Shown here one piece after another: positions 35,619-44,542 of a DNA stretch of 64,000 nt. The number at the start of each line of letters is the position of its first letter. The stretch's first letter is position 1. The notes under the pieces are model-generated. The model searched no databases and was not told the origin of the DNA. It was given only the letters and a program-made list of their open reading frames with translations. This stretch comes from Adlercreutzia agrestimuris. GTDB lineage: Bacteria > Actinomycetota > Coriobacteriia > Coriobacteriales > Eggerthellaceae. The position numbers were made by a program, and so were the translations under genes. The stretch covers positions 186,001 through 250,000 of the forward strand of contig NZ_CALPCX010000003.1 of NCBI RefSeq assembly GCF_943193125.1, given 5' to 3'.

Positions 35619-36512
35619 ATGACAGCTAATACTCATTTTTCAGCACATGATTCTCAATCAAAGAGCACTCCCCGCCCGGGAGCTCCTGCTACCCCAAAAC
35701 CTATTGAAGGCTTTATAGACTTTGGTCATCTCACCTTTGACCATCTACACAATACGCGTGACCTTGGCGGTCTTCCCACTCAAGATGGTAGACATATAAA
35801 AATGAATCGCTTGATTCGATCTGGTGACCTTCATGCAGCCCATGAAAAAGATTTAGAGAAGCTCGTTGGTGAATTAGGTGTTGAGCGAGTAGTAGATTTT
35901 CGCACCGACGCTGAACGCAATCACCATCCGGACCCAACCGAGAAAATGAAGACGGTAACTTTTTATGATCTACCCGTGATTCAAATGGCAACACTAGGAA
36001 TCACTCACGAGAACACCCTTAACCAAGATGTTGAACTCTTAGAGCAATATCAGAAAGACCCCTTCTCGATAATTGGGAGTATCTATCCTATTGCACTTCT
36101 TGGAGAAGAAGGCAAACACGCATACGCAAGTTTTCTTGATATCTTACTCAACGCTGAGAATGGAGCAACGCTCTGGCACTGCACTGAAGGCAAGGATCGC
36201 GCAGGTCTTGGTAGTGTGCTTGCCGAATATGCTTTAGGCGTTAGCAAAGATGATATCTATGCAGACTATCTTGCTACTAATTTGTTTGTACGTTCTCATG
36301 TTGACCATCTTGCAGATCTCGCCGGCTCCCATCACATCGCAGAGCACCTTGATGCAGACATTGATGCACTTTATTACGCCTATACCAGCTATTTGGATGG
36401 AGCTATTGAGGCAGTTGAGCGCGAATATGGCTCTATGGACGCATACCTCAGCGAAGCTCTTCACTTCGGTCAAGGCAAACGCGAGAAACTCCAAGCACTT
36501 TACCTGGTCTAA
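35619..36512 (+). CDS. Tyrosine/serine protein phosphatase-like protein (Y_phosphatase3 type)
   Basis: 297 residues; AAAGGAG precedes the ATG. An N-terminal N-T-R-D-L-G-G block (45-51) and S-G-D-L identify the bacterial Tyr-phosphatase 3 family (IphP/LipA-like). The P-loop is H187-C188-T-E-G-K-D-R194 (H-C-x5-R), with Cys188 as nucleophile and the K-D pair typical of enzymes that also act on phosphoinositides. No signal peptide is evident; the first 30 residues are Ser/Pro/Ala-rich. It is monocistronic. Substrate unknown. Confidence 0.88.
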   Translation: MTANTHFSAHDSQSKSTPRPGAPATPKPIEGFIDFGHLTFDHLHNTRDLGGLPTQDGRHIKMNRLIRSGDLHAAHEKDLEKLVGELGVERVVDFRTDAERNHHPDPTEKMKTVTFYDLPVIQMATLGITHENTLNQDVELLEQYQKDPFSIIGSIYPIALLGEEGKHAYASFLDILLNAENGATLWHCTEGKDRAGLGSVLAEYALGVSKDDIYADYLATNLFVRSHVDHLADLAGSHHIAEHLDADIDALYYAYTSYLDGAIEAVEREYGSMDAYLSEALHFGQGKREKLQALYLV

Positions 36513-36516
36513 ACAC

Positions 36517-37341
36517 TCACGAGCGCCTTAATACAACATATTCATTGAGCAAGCCTGATTTGCCATCAGCCACATAGCGATCAATCAACTTGCTCCGATC
36601 AGCCACTGTGGCAATAAGCGCATCAATTTCTTCATGCTCGAACGAGTGACAATAGCGAAACTCCTCAGTACTTGCCTGCCAGCCAAGTAATTTGTCTTGC
36701 TCATTGTGCATTTCAAGCTTGAGATGGTGTTGACCTACCTGAGTTGTCTTTTCCGCTTTAAGCGCCAGTTTTCGGTCAGACAAAAAGCGCCAAAAAGAAA
36801 CCGCAACAACTCCACCAGGGCAAACAGCGCCTACAAGCAGTGACATTAAGCGTTGGCGAAGCTCATATGTAGGAACATGATGCATAAACCCAAAACAAAC
36901 TACCGCATCAAATTCTTGCGATGGTAAGTTGTTCCATTTTTCAGCACCGCTCGGCGTTTGCTTGTCACTGGTGACAAGAGCAGAAATCACATCATGGTGC
37001 GTAAAGGTAGTATGCACCCGTTCAAGCTCTTGAGGAGCATATTCAGCAAGGTCATCACAGGAATCTATGCCATACACACGCCATGAATACCGATCTAATT
37101 GATCAGCTAAAAAGCGTGCGAATCGAAAATTGCCACACGCTACATCAAGAAGGGTAATCTCACAATCATCCGCTCTTGCAGCATTTTTTGCCGCCGCAAG
37201 TTCCTCTAACGGTGGCACCAAGCGCAACCAGCCCTCCCAACTGTGTTGTCGCGTTTGAGAAAAAGAAGCGGCATGCCGCGCATAAAAAGCTTGTGTGGCG
37301 CTTATGAGTTGATTGATTTGTTGGTCATTGTAATTATCCAT
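36517..37341 (-). CDS. Class I SAM-dependent methyltransferase
   Basis: 274 residues. The SAM motif L-L-D-V-A-C-G-N-F-R-F-A-R-F-L near residue 63 and an acidic D-S-C-D near residue 95 are present, as is a motif 4-like F-D-A-V-V-C-F-G-F-M-H-H-V-P. It is similar to tRNA-wobble or small-molecule methyltransferases in which F-x(2)-H-H-V-P closes the site. It is divergent from elp3; a Trm9-like role in methylating the Elp3 product at U34 is an attractive but unproven idea. No Shine-Dalgarno is seen: TACAAT on the minus strand ends 6 bases before the ATG, so the mRNA is probably leaderless. Confidence 0.8.
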   Translation of the reverse strand: MDNYNDQQINQLISATQAFYARHAASFSQTRQHSWEGWLRLVPPLEELAAAKNAARADDCEITLLDVACGNFRFARFLADQLDRYSWRVYGIDSCDDLAEYAPQELERVHTTFTHHDVISALVTSDKQTPSGAEKWNNLPSQEFDAVVCFGFMHHVPTYELRQRLMSLLVGAVCPGGVVAVSFWRFLSDRKLALKAEKTTQVGQHHLKLEMHNEQDKLLGWQASTEEFRYCHSFEHEEIDALIATVADRSKLIDRYVADGKSGLLNEYVVLRRS

Positions 37342-37347
37342 GACACC

Positions 37348-37362
37348 ATTGTACTTTATACT
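37348..37362. promoter_or_regulatory. Overlapping divergent leaderless-type promoters
   Basis: Only 31 bases separate the methyltransferase and elp3 start codons (37341 and 37373). Minus-strand TACAAT (37353-37348) is followed by 6 bases and then the ATG. Plus-strand TATACT (37357-37362) is followed by 10 bases and then the ATG. Both would give transcripts with no or almost no 5' UTR, and neither gene has a ribosome site. Confidence 0.6.
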
Positions 37363-37372
37363 CTATGACTGT

Positions 37373-39199
37373 ATGGAAACCCTTTTTCTCAACATACTAG
37401 ATCACCTCAGATCAAATGAGGATTTTGATGCCGCCTGTCTTGAACAGGTAATTCGTGCATACAACAAATCACGCACACCTGACATGCCTCTTGGTGCGAA
37501 AAAGTACCTTTTGCCCTATTACCTTTCAACGAAAAAGGCAGACAAAGCGAAGTGGCTGTCCTGGGAAATTTCACCTGAGCAAGAAAAGCGCCTCGTCAGC
37601 ATTCTTCGAATGAAGCCAGGTAGAACTGCATCAGGTGTAGCCACGGTAACTGTACTTACTAAGCCTTGGCCATGCGCTCATGCCTGTCTTTACTGCCCAA
37701 ATGATATTCGCATGCCCAAAAGTTATCTTGCTGACGAGCCTGCTTGTCAACGTGCAGAACGCTCATACTTTGACCCATATCTCCAAGTTGCTGCGCGCTT
37801 ACGTACGCTGCGAGACATGGGTCATGTCATTGATAAGGTTGAGCTCATTATCTTAGGTGGTACTTGGACAGACTATCCGGAAAGCTACCAGTATTGGTTT
37901 ATGTCTGAGCTTTTTTCTGCACTCAATGACATGGATGACGACGAGCGGGTAGTTGAGCAAATGCAACTGAGACGAGATCGTTACGAAGCAGCTGGGTTGC
38001 CTTGTACTCCTGATGAGTGCAGTAAGTATTGCAGCGAAGAAGCCGTACGCATTGCTCAAGGCAACTCATCCTACAACGAAGCTGTTGTACATCTTTACGG
38101 TTCGCAATCTCCCTGGGCAGCACTCAGTGCCTCTCAAAGCTCATCACAAGATGAACTTGATGCCCTACAACGCATCAACGAAGACGCAAGCTCTCGTGCT
38201 GTTGGATTGGTTATTGAAACGCGACCCGATGCGCTCAATGCACACACACTCACAATCCTTCGCCGCCTTGGTTGCACAAAGATTCAAATGGGCATCCAGT
38301 CGTTACGCGATGAAATACTCCTAGCGAACAACCGACATGCAGGTTATCAGCACATCATTAAATCTTTTGAGCTTTTGCGCCTTTTTGGCTTTAAGAGTCA
38401 TGTGCATTATATGATCAACTTATACGGTGCAACGCCTCAGACTGACATTGAAGACTTCCAAGCCCTCACCCACAATTCCGCCTTCTTGCCTGATGAGCTA
38501 AAGCTCTATCCTTGTGCCCTTGTTGATCACACACCCCTCATGGCTTGTTATAAAGCCAACACCTGGCGTCCATATACTGAGGAAGAACTCGTTGATGTAC
38601 TGAGCACTTGTCTTTTAATGACACCCCCCTATTTGCGCATTTCTCGTATGATTCGCGATATCTCCGCTCATGATATTGTGGTTGGAAATAAGAAGGTTAA
38701 CCTCCGACAGCTTGTTGAAAAAGAAAGCCAAACGCGTGCCCAGATTGCCCATAGGCCCATTCAAGAAATTCGTTTTCGCGAAATTCGCCTTGACGATTCA
38801 GCTGACGAACTCACGCTCCAGGAGCTGCACTATGACACGACAGTATCGCATGAGGTATTTTTGCAGTGGGTGACTCCCGAGAACAAGATTGCAGGCTTTT
38901 TGCGGCTTTCGCTTCCAAACCAAGAAGCTGTTACTAAGTACGAAAAAGATCTTCCCATCAAAGTCGGTGAAGCCATGATTCGCGAAGTTCACGTCTATGG
39001 ACAAGTAGCAGCAATCCATCAAGCACACGGAGCTGCACAGCATACCGGCCTGGGCAAAACGCTTATTGAACGTGCATGTGAGCTTGCCAAAGAAGCAGGT
39101 TACAAGCGTATAAATGTCATTAGTTCAGTGGGGACACGGCACTATTATCGCCATGTTGGGTTTCACGATGCTGGTCTTTATCAGCAGCGCGATATTTAG
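37373..39199 (+). CDS. elp3: Elp3-family radical SAM/GNAT tRNA uridine-34 modification enzyme
   Basis: 608 residues from the ATG at 37373; a frame-compatible ATG at 37340 overlaps the divergent gene's start and lies upstream of the likely promoter. A K-P-x-R-T-x-S-G-V segment precedes a radical SAM cluster C101-x3-C105-x2-C108. The C-terminal third is a GNAT acetyltransferase with a G-L-G-K-T-L acetyl-CoA loop and a Y-Y-R-H-V-G-F end. Elp3 makes 5-carboxymethyluridine at the wobble position using SAM and acetyl-CoA. Bacterial homologs act without other Elongator subunits. The divergent methyltransferase may act on the same tRNA site. The stop is 2 bases from the antiporter's. Confidence 0.88.
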   Translation: METLFLNILDHLRSNEDFDAACLEQVIRAYNKSRTPDMPLGAKKYLLPYYLSTKKADKAKWLSWEISPEQEKRLVSILRMKPGRTASGVATVTVLTKPWPCAHACLYCPNDIRMPKSYLADEPACQRAERSYFDPYLQVAARLRTLRDMGHVIDKVELIILGGTWTDYPESYQYWFMSELFSALNDMDDDERVVEQMQLRRDRYEAAGLPCTPDECSKYCSEEAVRIAQGNSSYNEAVVHLYGSQSPWAALSASQSSSQDELDALQRINEDASSRAVGLVIETRPDALNAHTLTILRRLGCTKIQMGIQSLRDEILLANNRHAGYQHIIKSFELLRLFGFKSHVHYMINLYGATPQTDIEDFQALTHNSAFLPDELKLYPCALVDHTPLMACYKANTWRPYTEEELVDVLSTCLLMTPPYLRISRMIRDISAHDIVVGNKKVNLRQLVEKESQTRAQIAHRPIQEIRFREIRLDDSADELTLQELHYDTTVSHEVFLQWVTPENKIAGFLRLSLPNQEAVTKYEKDLPIKVGEAMIREVHVYGQVAAIHQAHGAAQHTGLGKTLIERACELAKEAGYKRINVISSVGTRHYYRHVGFHDAGLYQQRDI

Positions 39200-39201
39200 C
39201 A

Positions 39202-41268
39202 TTATTCCGACAATGCCATTTGGCGCAAATACACCTGTTCACGCAATTCGCGGGCAGACTTTCTCCCAATTGCACCCTCATCTTGTAAACGCTGAATCTG
39301 TCCTAACTCAAGACGGAGTGCTTCTGCTTCAACTTCGTCAATATGATGACGAAGGTTCGCCGGATCAAACTGCGGAATAAATGTGAGCGCATCTGTCCCA
39401 AGCACCTCAGACTCTTGCGCAGCATTGGCGGCTGAATCCGCAGCGCGTAACATACGCAACATGGAGCAATGCTCAGAGAGCAAATAACGCACCGCGCGAG
39501 CTCGCTCTTTATCATCGCGCGTATGCAACCCTTTCAAATACACAATGGCTACCTGCTCGGCGCCTTCCATGAGGCTTCGACGTTCCACCTGCTCTTCGGC
39601 AAGCTTCTCGGCTTTTTTAAAAGCACGACGAACCGAATAGCGTGCAATATTGCCTGCCTTAATGCGATAACGCGGTTGAAGCGCATACTCTTCGCCCCGT
39701 CTGCCTTGTAGGCGTCTTCTCACGCGTAGCAATCGATTGAGATAACTCTCGCAAATTGAAGTATCCAATGTGCCTGAGTCAAGGACTTCGTCAACATAAA
39801 GAATTTGATGCGATACAACCTCAATGCGCAGCTTACGCAATAACTCAGAATCCACCTCACCACGCAAGATATTTGCTATTCTTTCTTCATAGTTACGAAT
39901 CACGGCTATGAGCGCTAAATCAGGATTATCGGTATCTTGTTTCTCTTGGAGCTTTTTAATAACAGCGCGAAGAATAGCCACTTCCGCTTCACAACTTACC
40001 GCGCAATCTTCAGCATCTTTTGGTGCAAGCAGCGGCACGACAAAATTCGCCAGTAAAAGCGTTACAACAATCACACCTGATGCCAAAAAGATGAGGTCAT
40101 TTCGATGCGGAAAGGGTATCCCTGAAGAAATAATATATGGAATGGTAAACGCAATAGACAATGTTACAGCACCCTTCGGACCTGCAAGAGTGGTTACCAA
40201 CGCATCTTTTGCTACTGCACGCGTATATCCAAGACGCTTTCCTTCCGCGTCTTTTTGTAACGAGTCTAGGACAAATACCCAGATGAAGCGTATCGCAAGA
40301 ACCAAAAAAGTTACCAACAACACCGAACCAAGCAAGAGCATACGCGACATTCCGCTTGACTCAATTGTTGGCGATACAAACAGCATCAGCTCCATACCCA
40401 GTAAAACAAAGACAACGCCGTTAATTACAAAAACGAGAACATCCCACACACTTGAGGAAACCACCTTAAGATCTCCCGCTTCAGAAGCATTCTTCTGTGG
40501 ATAGAACGTCATGAGCAATCCCGCTGCAACAACAGCTAAGATGCCGCTCGTTCCTGCATGCTCAGCAAGCAAAAAGACAACGAAAGGTATAAACACTTCA
40601 AACACCACATGAGTAGTTGTGCTCTCTAAGCCTTGTCTGCGTAAGAAACGCAGTAAGACTACCGCTACAAAACCGAGCAACAGACCAAGCGCAATCCCGC
40701 CAAAAAATGAAATAAGGAATGAAACGCTCGCATCAAAAAGCGAAAAAGTACCTGTTACCGCAGCAGCAATAGCAAACTGAAATGAAACTACACCTGAAGC
40801 GTCGTTAATAAGAGCTTCACCTGACAAGAGTGCTTGCTGGCGCGGTGTCAGTTTAATGTCTTTAGCCAATGAGGTAACTGCAACAGCGTCAGTTGGGCCA
40901 AGCGCAGCACCAAGCGCGAAAGCAGCCGCTAAAGGAATAGAAGGCACAAGCCAATTGAGGGTGAATCCCACAATTAAGACAGTTGCAATGACCAACCCTA
41001 TAGCCAGCGAGAGAATGGCACCACGGTTATTCCAAAGTGCGCGCCTATTTGCATGCCGAGATTCATCGAAAAGAAGAGGCGCAATAAAGAGCACCAAAAA
41101 CAGTTCAGGATCTACTTGTATATCGGTAGGGTGTGCCCAAAAAAGTGCAGCTACAAGACCAAGAGCTATTTGAACAAGTGGAAGGGATACTCGTGGTATC
41201 ATCTCGGCAAACACCGTAGACAAAAGCACCGCACCAAGCAACAACAATACGAGTTCAAATAACTCCAT
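39202..41268 (-). CDS. CPA1-type Na+/H+ antiporter
   Basis: 688 residues. About 12-13 membrane segments occupy the first 415 residues with the exchanger motifs F-x-A-P-L-L-F-D-E-S and the ion-site N-D-A-S-G (L-I-N-D-A-S-G-V-V). A long C-terminal cytoplasmic helical region of about 260 charged residues follows. This is the NhaP/YjcE form of the monovalent cation:proton antiporter 1 family, for pH and sodium homeostasis. Convergent with elp3 (2-base gap). Confidence 0.92.
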   Translation of the reverse strand: MELFELVLLLLGAVLLSTVFAEMIPRVSLPLVQIALGLVAALFWAHPTDIQVDPELFLVLFIAPLLFDESRHANRRALWNNRGAILSLAIGLVIATVLIVGFTLNWLVPSIPLAAAFALGAALGPTDAVAVTSLAKDIKLTPRQQALLSGEALINDASGVVSFQFAIAAAVTGTFSLFDASVSFLISFFGGIALGLLLGFVAVVLLRFLRRQGLESTTTHVVFEVFIPFVVFLLAEHAGTSGILAVVAAGLLMTFYPQKNASEAGDLKVVSSSVWDVLVFVINGVVFVLLGMELMLFVSPTIESSGMSRMLLLGSVLLVTFLVLAIRFIWVFVLDSLQKDAEGKRLGYTRAVAKDALVTTLAGPKGAVTLSIAFTIPYIISSGIPFPHRNDLIFLASGVIVVTLLLANFVVPLLAPKDAEDCAVSCEAEVAILRAVIKKLQEKQDTDNPDLALIAVIRNYEERIANILRGEVDSELLRKLRIEVVSHQILYVDEVLDSGTLDTSICESYLNRLLRVRRRLQGRRGEEYALQPRYRIKAGNIARYSVRRAFKKAEKLAEEQVERRSLMEGAEQVAIVYLKGLHTRDDKERARAVRYLLSEHCSMLRMLRAADSAANAAQESEVLGTDALTFIPQFDPANLRHHIDEVEAEALRLELGQIQRLQDEGAIGRKSARELREQVYLRQMALSE

Positions 41269-41296
41269 TCACACTACCTCTCTGCTTAAAACTCTT

Positions 41297-42283
41297 TTAA
41301 TTAAAGCCCCACATGCGTACTTCGGGTTCAAGCCTTACGCCTGAATGCTCATATACTCGCTGCTGTACTTGTGCGATTAATTCACATACATCTTGAGCAG
41401 AAGCATTATTTGCATTAACTACAAAGCCTGTATGTTTCTCAGAAACCTGTGCGCCTCCCACGCTATAACCGCGCAAGCCAGCATCTTGAATGAGTTTTCC
41501 TGCGAAATAACCTTCCGGGCGTTTAAAGGTACTTCCCGCACTGGGCATCTCAAGAGGTTGCTTCTCACTACGACGAGCCTGAAAATCTTGCATTTTATAA
41601 GCAATAACTTCGCTGTCTTCTTCTTGTAGAGCAAGATATGCCCCCAATACAACATGGCCACGCATATCCATCATTGAATGCCTATATGACCATCCGGCTT
41701 GGCTGTTGTCCACCTCTACCACATGCCCCAGCGAATCAATACAGCGTACTTTTAGCGCAACGTTACTAAAGTCACCATCGTAGGCACCTGCGTTCATAAT
41801 AGCTGCCCCGCCAATGGTTCCCGGAATTCCGCAAGCAAATTCAAAACCAGAAAGCCCCCACGTGCATGCCGCATCAGCTACAGTAGCATTTGAGGCACCT
41901 GCTTCAACATAGATCACGTGTTGGGGAATCTTTTCTTGGATAGCAATGCGACTCCGCTGTGATTTCAATGCATCCTGGCGTATGGTCGGATTATTCATGT
42001 GCGTAATCTTGGAAAAATTCTCAGCCAAGCGAATAAGCACATCATCAATGCCATTGTCAGAAACCAGCAAATCAGAACCCAAACCTATAATGCGATAACT
42101 TACACCCGCAGCAATACAGGTTCTCACCACACCAACCACTTCTGCTTGCGAAACAGGCTCGACGACAATATTTGCAGGACCGCCAATCTGGAAGGTAGTT
42201 AGTTCAGCAAGCGGAACATGACGTCGAATGGAAACACCAGGTACTACGCGCGAAAGTGTATCGGCAAATGCATCATAATTCAT
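41297..42283 (-). CDS. murB: UDP-N-acetylmuramate dehydrogenase
   Basis: 328 residues. It has an FAD-binding PCMH-like domain with T-T-F-Q-I-G-G-P-A, G-L-G-S-D-L-L-V-S, G-I-P-G-T-I-G-G-A and the catalytic S-A-G-S-T-F-K-R-P segment, ending in the A-G-L-R-G...S-x-K-H-T-G-F-V-V-N block of type I MurB. It reduces UDP-GlcNAc-enolpyruvate to UDP-MurNAc with NADPH for peptidoglycan synthesis. It is translationally coupled (4-base ATGA overlap) to a LuxR regulator gene upstream rather than to other mur genes. Confidence 0.94.
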   Translation of the reverse strand: MNYDAFADTLSRVVPGVSIRRHVPLAELTTFQIGGPANIVVEPVSQAEVVGVVRTCIAAGVSYRIIGLGSDLLVSDNGIDDVLIRLAENFSKITHMNNPTIRQDALKSQRSRIAIQEKIPQHVIYVEAGASNATVADAACTWGLSGFEFACGIPGTIGGAAIMNAGAYDGDFSNVALKVRCIDSLGHVVEVDNSQAGWSYRHSMMDMRGHVVLGAYLALQEEDSEVIAYKMQDFQARRSEKQPLEMPSAGSTFKRPEGYFAGKLIQDAGLRGYSVGGAQVSEKHTGFVVNANNASAQDVCELIAQVQQRVYEHSGVRLEPEVRMWGFN

Positions 42284-43863
42284 TGTGTCAACAACTCCTC
42301 TTCGCCCTGTGCAATGCGCTCTGATATATCAATAAGTTCTTGTCTGTTTTTAACGCCCGTTTTTTGATAAATGCGGCGAAGATGTGTCTCAACGGTGCTT
42401 TTTGAAATATAGAGTTCAGCGGCTATGCGCTCTCCTGTTCTTCCCTTTAGCGCTAGTGGCAACAATTCTGCTTCTCGTTTAGAAAGCCCTGCTTTCGTTG
42501 AGATAATCGTACAAATTTCATCAAAGCGGCGGACGTCATCAACAATACGAGTGAGCTTAACGAAATCGTGCTCAGTAAAAAGAAACATATATGAATACAG
42601 TGCGCTCAAGCCAGAACACGCAGCCAACATATAAGGTAATTCACCAGAAAGCGGCACTGATTCGATAAAACAACCAATAAGAATACCAACCATGACGCCT
42701 AGGTATAGTGCAAAGAGCCCTCGTGAAAACATCACCGCAGGATATTGATTAGTAACATTTGAAATCATCATAAAGAGAGAGAGCATAACGCTCACTAGGC
42801 CTAAGTATCCAGCTTGCACAATGGCTTCGCCCGGTACCCCAAAAGCTCCCAGCACCGGCAGAAATAAAAATCCTGCCATCATAACCAATAAGGCAATCCG
42901 ATAAAGTGTACTTCCTTGTTCTGCTTGACGTGCTTGTTGAGCATCTGCACGAGGGACCATCTGAAGTGCTGCAATGCAAAAAAGGACAAGCATGATTAAG
43001 GTTGAAGTGAAATATGGTGTAACAAACTCTTGTGGCACTGAGTCAAAAGTTTGCATAAATCCCGAAGCTACACCAAACAGTGCGGTTCCCACTAGCACCT
43101 TTCGCGAGAGTCGATTAACCTCTCTGCGCTGCTCTTTAGTTGAAAAGATGTCTCCAAGTGAGAGTTTGTGTGATGAATCGTTGACGATATCATGAGAAAT
43201 CTCAACTGGCATCTCATTAACGCCGTTATGCTGACTTTGATTATTGCTCACCGTTTCAGCTGAGCTCATGGTTGCCCTCATCTTCGCGCAGGACGGATAG
43301 AGCATGGCAACGCTAATCAAAGGAGTAAAGCATATAAATATTTGAGATCCCGAAAAAGGAATTAGTCTCACAACAAGTGATAAAAGCGCAGCAAGGCAAA
43401 ATGAAGTAAATATTGCCCTAACAGAACCGTTCAGGGGTAATGTTCCTAATGCGCCACCCCAACATGCAAGCATAAAGCCCGCCGAGATTCCAACAAGCAT
43501 ACTTTCAAGCATAATGACAACAAAATTATTGGGGTCAGCAAATCTTACCAACGAACCAATAGTCATGAGAACAGAAAAACACACCATGAGCGAATAAGAA
43601 AAAAGTGCTTGGCGAGCCTTGGTGGATGCTGAACGGATAAACCTAAAACTAACAAGCATGCCTGCAAGGGCAACAAACAGATCTATTCTCTCAAATACAA
43701 GCCCGTTTAAACTAACAGCGTAATTTTGCCCGAGATAAATGAGCGAAAGCATAAAAGCTTGATTACATGCAAAACCAATAACACTCATCCACCACGTACG
43801 AGGAGATATCGTCTTATCTATGCGCTGAGAGGTAGCATTGCTTGTCATACTCTTTTCGCGCAC
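42280..43863 (-). CDS. Membrane-anchored LuxR-family regulator upstream of murB
   Basis: 527 residues. A GTG start at 43863 is preferred because GGAGGAG lies 5 bases upstream; the ATG five codons later has no ribosome site. It has about 10-12 membrane segments interrupted by a polar loop (about 185-235), then a C-terminal GerE-type HTH (about 455-520) with L-S-K-R-E-A-E-L-L, I-S-K-S-T-V-E-T-H-L-R-R-I-Y and K-T-G-V-K-N-R-Q-E-L. Same architecture as the regulator at 4.4 kb. It overlaps murB by four bases. Confidence 0.85.
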   Translation of the reverse strand: MREKSMTSNATSQRIDKTISPRTWWMSVIGFACNQAFMLSLIYLGQNYAVSLNGLVFERIDLFVALAGMLVSFRFIRSASTKARQALFSYSLMVCFSVLMTIGSLVRFADPNNFVVIMLESMLVGISAGFMLACWGGALGTLPLNGSVRAIFTSFCLAALLSLVVRLIPFSGSQIFICFTPLISVAMLYPSCAKMRATMSSAETVSNNQSQHNGVNEMPVEISHDIVNDSSHKLSLGDIFSTKEQRREVNRLSRKVLVGTALFGVASGFMQTFDSVPQEFVTPYFTSTLIMLVLFCIAALQMVPRADAQQARQAEQGSTLYRIALLVMMAGFLFLPVLGAFGVPGEAIVQAGYLGLVSVMLSLFMMISNVTNQYPAVMFSRGLFALYLGVMVGILIGCFIESVPLSGELPYMLAACSGLSALYSYMFLFTEHDFVKLTRIVDDVRRFDEICTIISTKAGLSKREAELLPLALKGRTGERIAAELYISKSTVETHLRRIYQKTGVKNRQELIDISERIAQGEEELLTQ

Positions 43864-43977
43864 CTATCTCCTCCCTTGCAAACTCAAGAACCTCTTTATG
43901 ATAGTTGATTGATCAGGCTTTGAACCAAATATCAGTGCTTGCACACAAAAAAGCTCTAACAGGAGAAGACAGCAAAA

Positions 43978-44009
43978 AAGCCGAAAGCTCCTTAGTCAGC
44001 TTTCGGCTT
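43978..44009 (-). terminator. tatA terminator
   Basis: AAGCCGAAAGCT (43978-43989) pairs perfectly with AGCTTTCGGCTT (43998-44009); on the minus strand it is followed by a run of T. It is 53 bases after the tatA stop. Confidence 0.88.
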
Positions 44010-44061
44010 ATCTTGTGCGGGTGAAATCTAGAAAATAAATGAGCGTATTGCGATTGATTCC

Positions 44062-44325
44062 TTAGGAAGAAGCAGATGTTTTCTTAACAGCCTTGAGTTT
44101 CTTGGGAGGAGCAGTTACTTCTTCCTCCTCATACTCTTCTTCTTCCATGATGATTTCGTCTTCATCCTCTTCTACTGTCTTATCTCCGCCAAGACCATCA
44201 CGCAAGCCTTTGACCGTCTTGCCCAAAGAAGCTCCAAGTTTTGGAAGATTCTTTGGTCCAAAGATAAGCAGTGCAACCGCTAAGATAATTAATAACTCAG
44301 GTACGCCTAAGCCCAAAAGCTTCAT
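44062..44325 (-). CDS. tatA: Twin-arginine translocase subunit TatA/E
   Basis: 87 residues. One N-terminal membrane helix follows G-V-P-E-L, then a F-G-P-K-N-L-P-K-L-G hinge and an amphipathic helix with G-x-x-V-K-G-L-R. The C-terminus is strongly acidic (a Glu/Asp run about 50-70) and then Lys-rich. The hinge and helix order are diagnostic for TatA/TatE, the pore-forming part of the Tat export system. tatC is not in the window. AGGAGG precedes the ATG. At least one Tat substrate is encoded at 2534-4198. Confidence 0.92.
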   Translation of the reverse strand: MKLLGLGVPELLIILAVALLIFGPKNLPKLGASLGKTVKGLRDGLGGDKTVEEDEDEIIMEEEEYEEEEVTAPPKKLKAVKKTSASS

Positions 44326-44542
44326 CAGGTTTCCTCCTCATTTAGGTGATTGTTATTGCGATGTAACAACATTAACTACATTCGCTCAATTCGATGAGCA
44401 CATCATGCCAAATGCGTAGAGGCTTTGTCTATCATGCAAAATCCTGAACTGGACAATTTCTTTGTCATGCAAAACCATGACTCTACATAAGTCCTGTTAA
44501 AGAGGCACTTTTTGTAAATAACGAACTTATCGTAAAGTGATA

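Noticed and set aside
44350..44369. Inverted repeat TTGTTA/TAACAA upstream of tatA
   Set aside because: Only six-base arms of low complexity, 25 bases before the start; too weak to call an operator.
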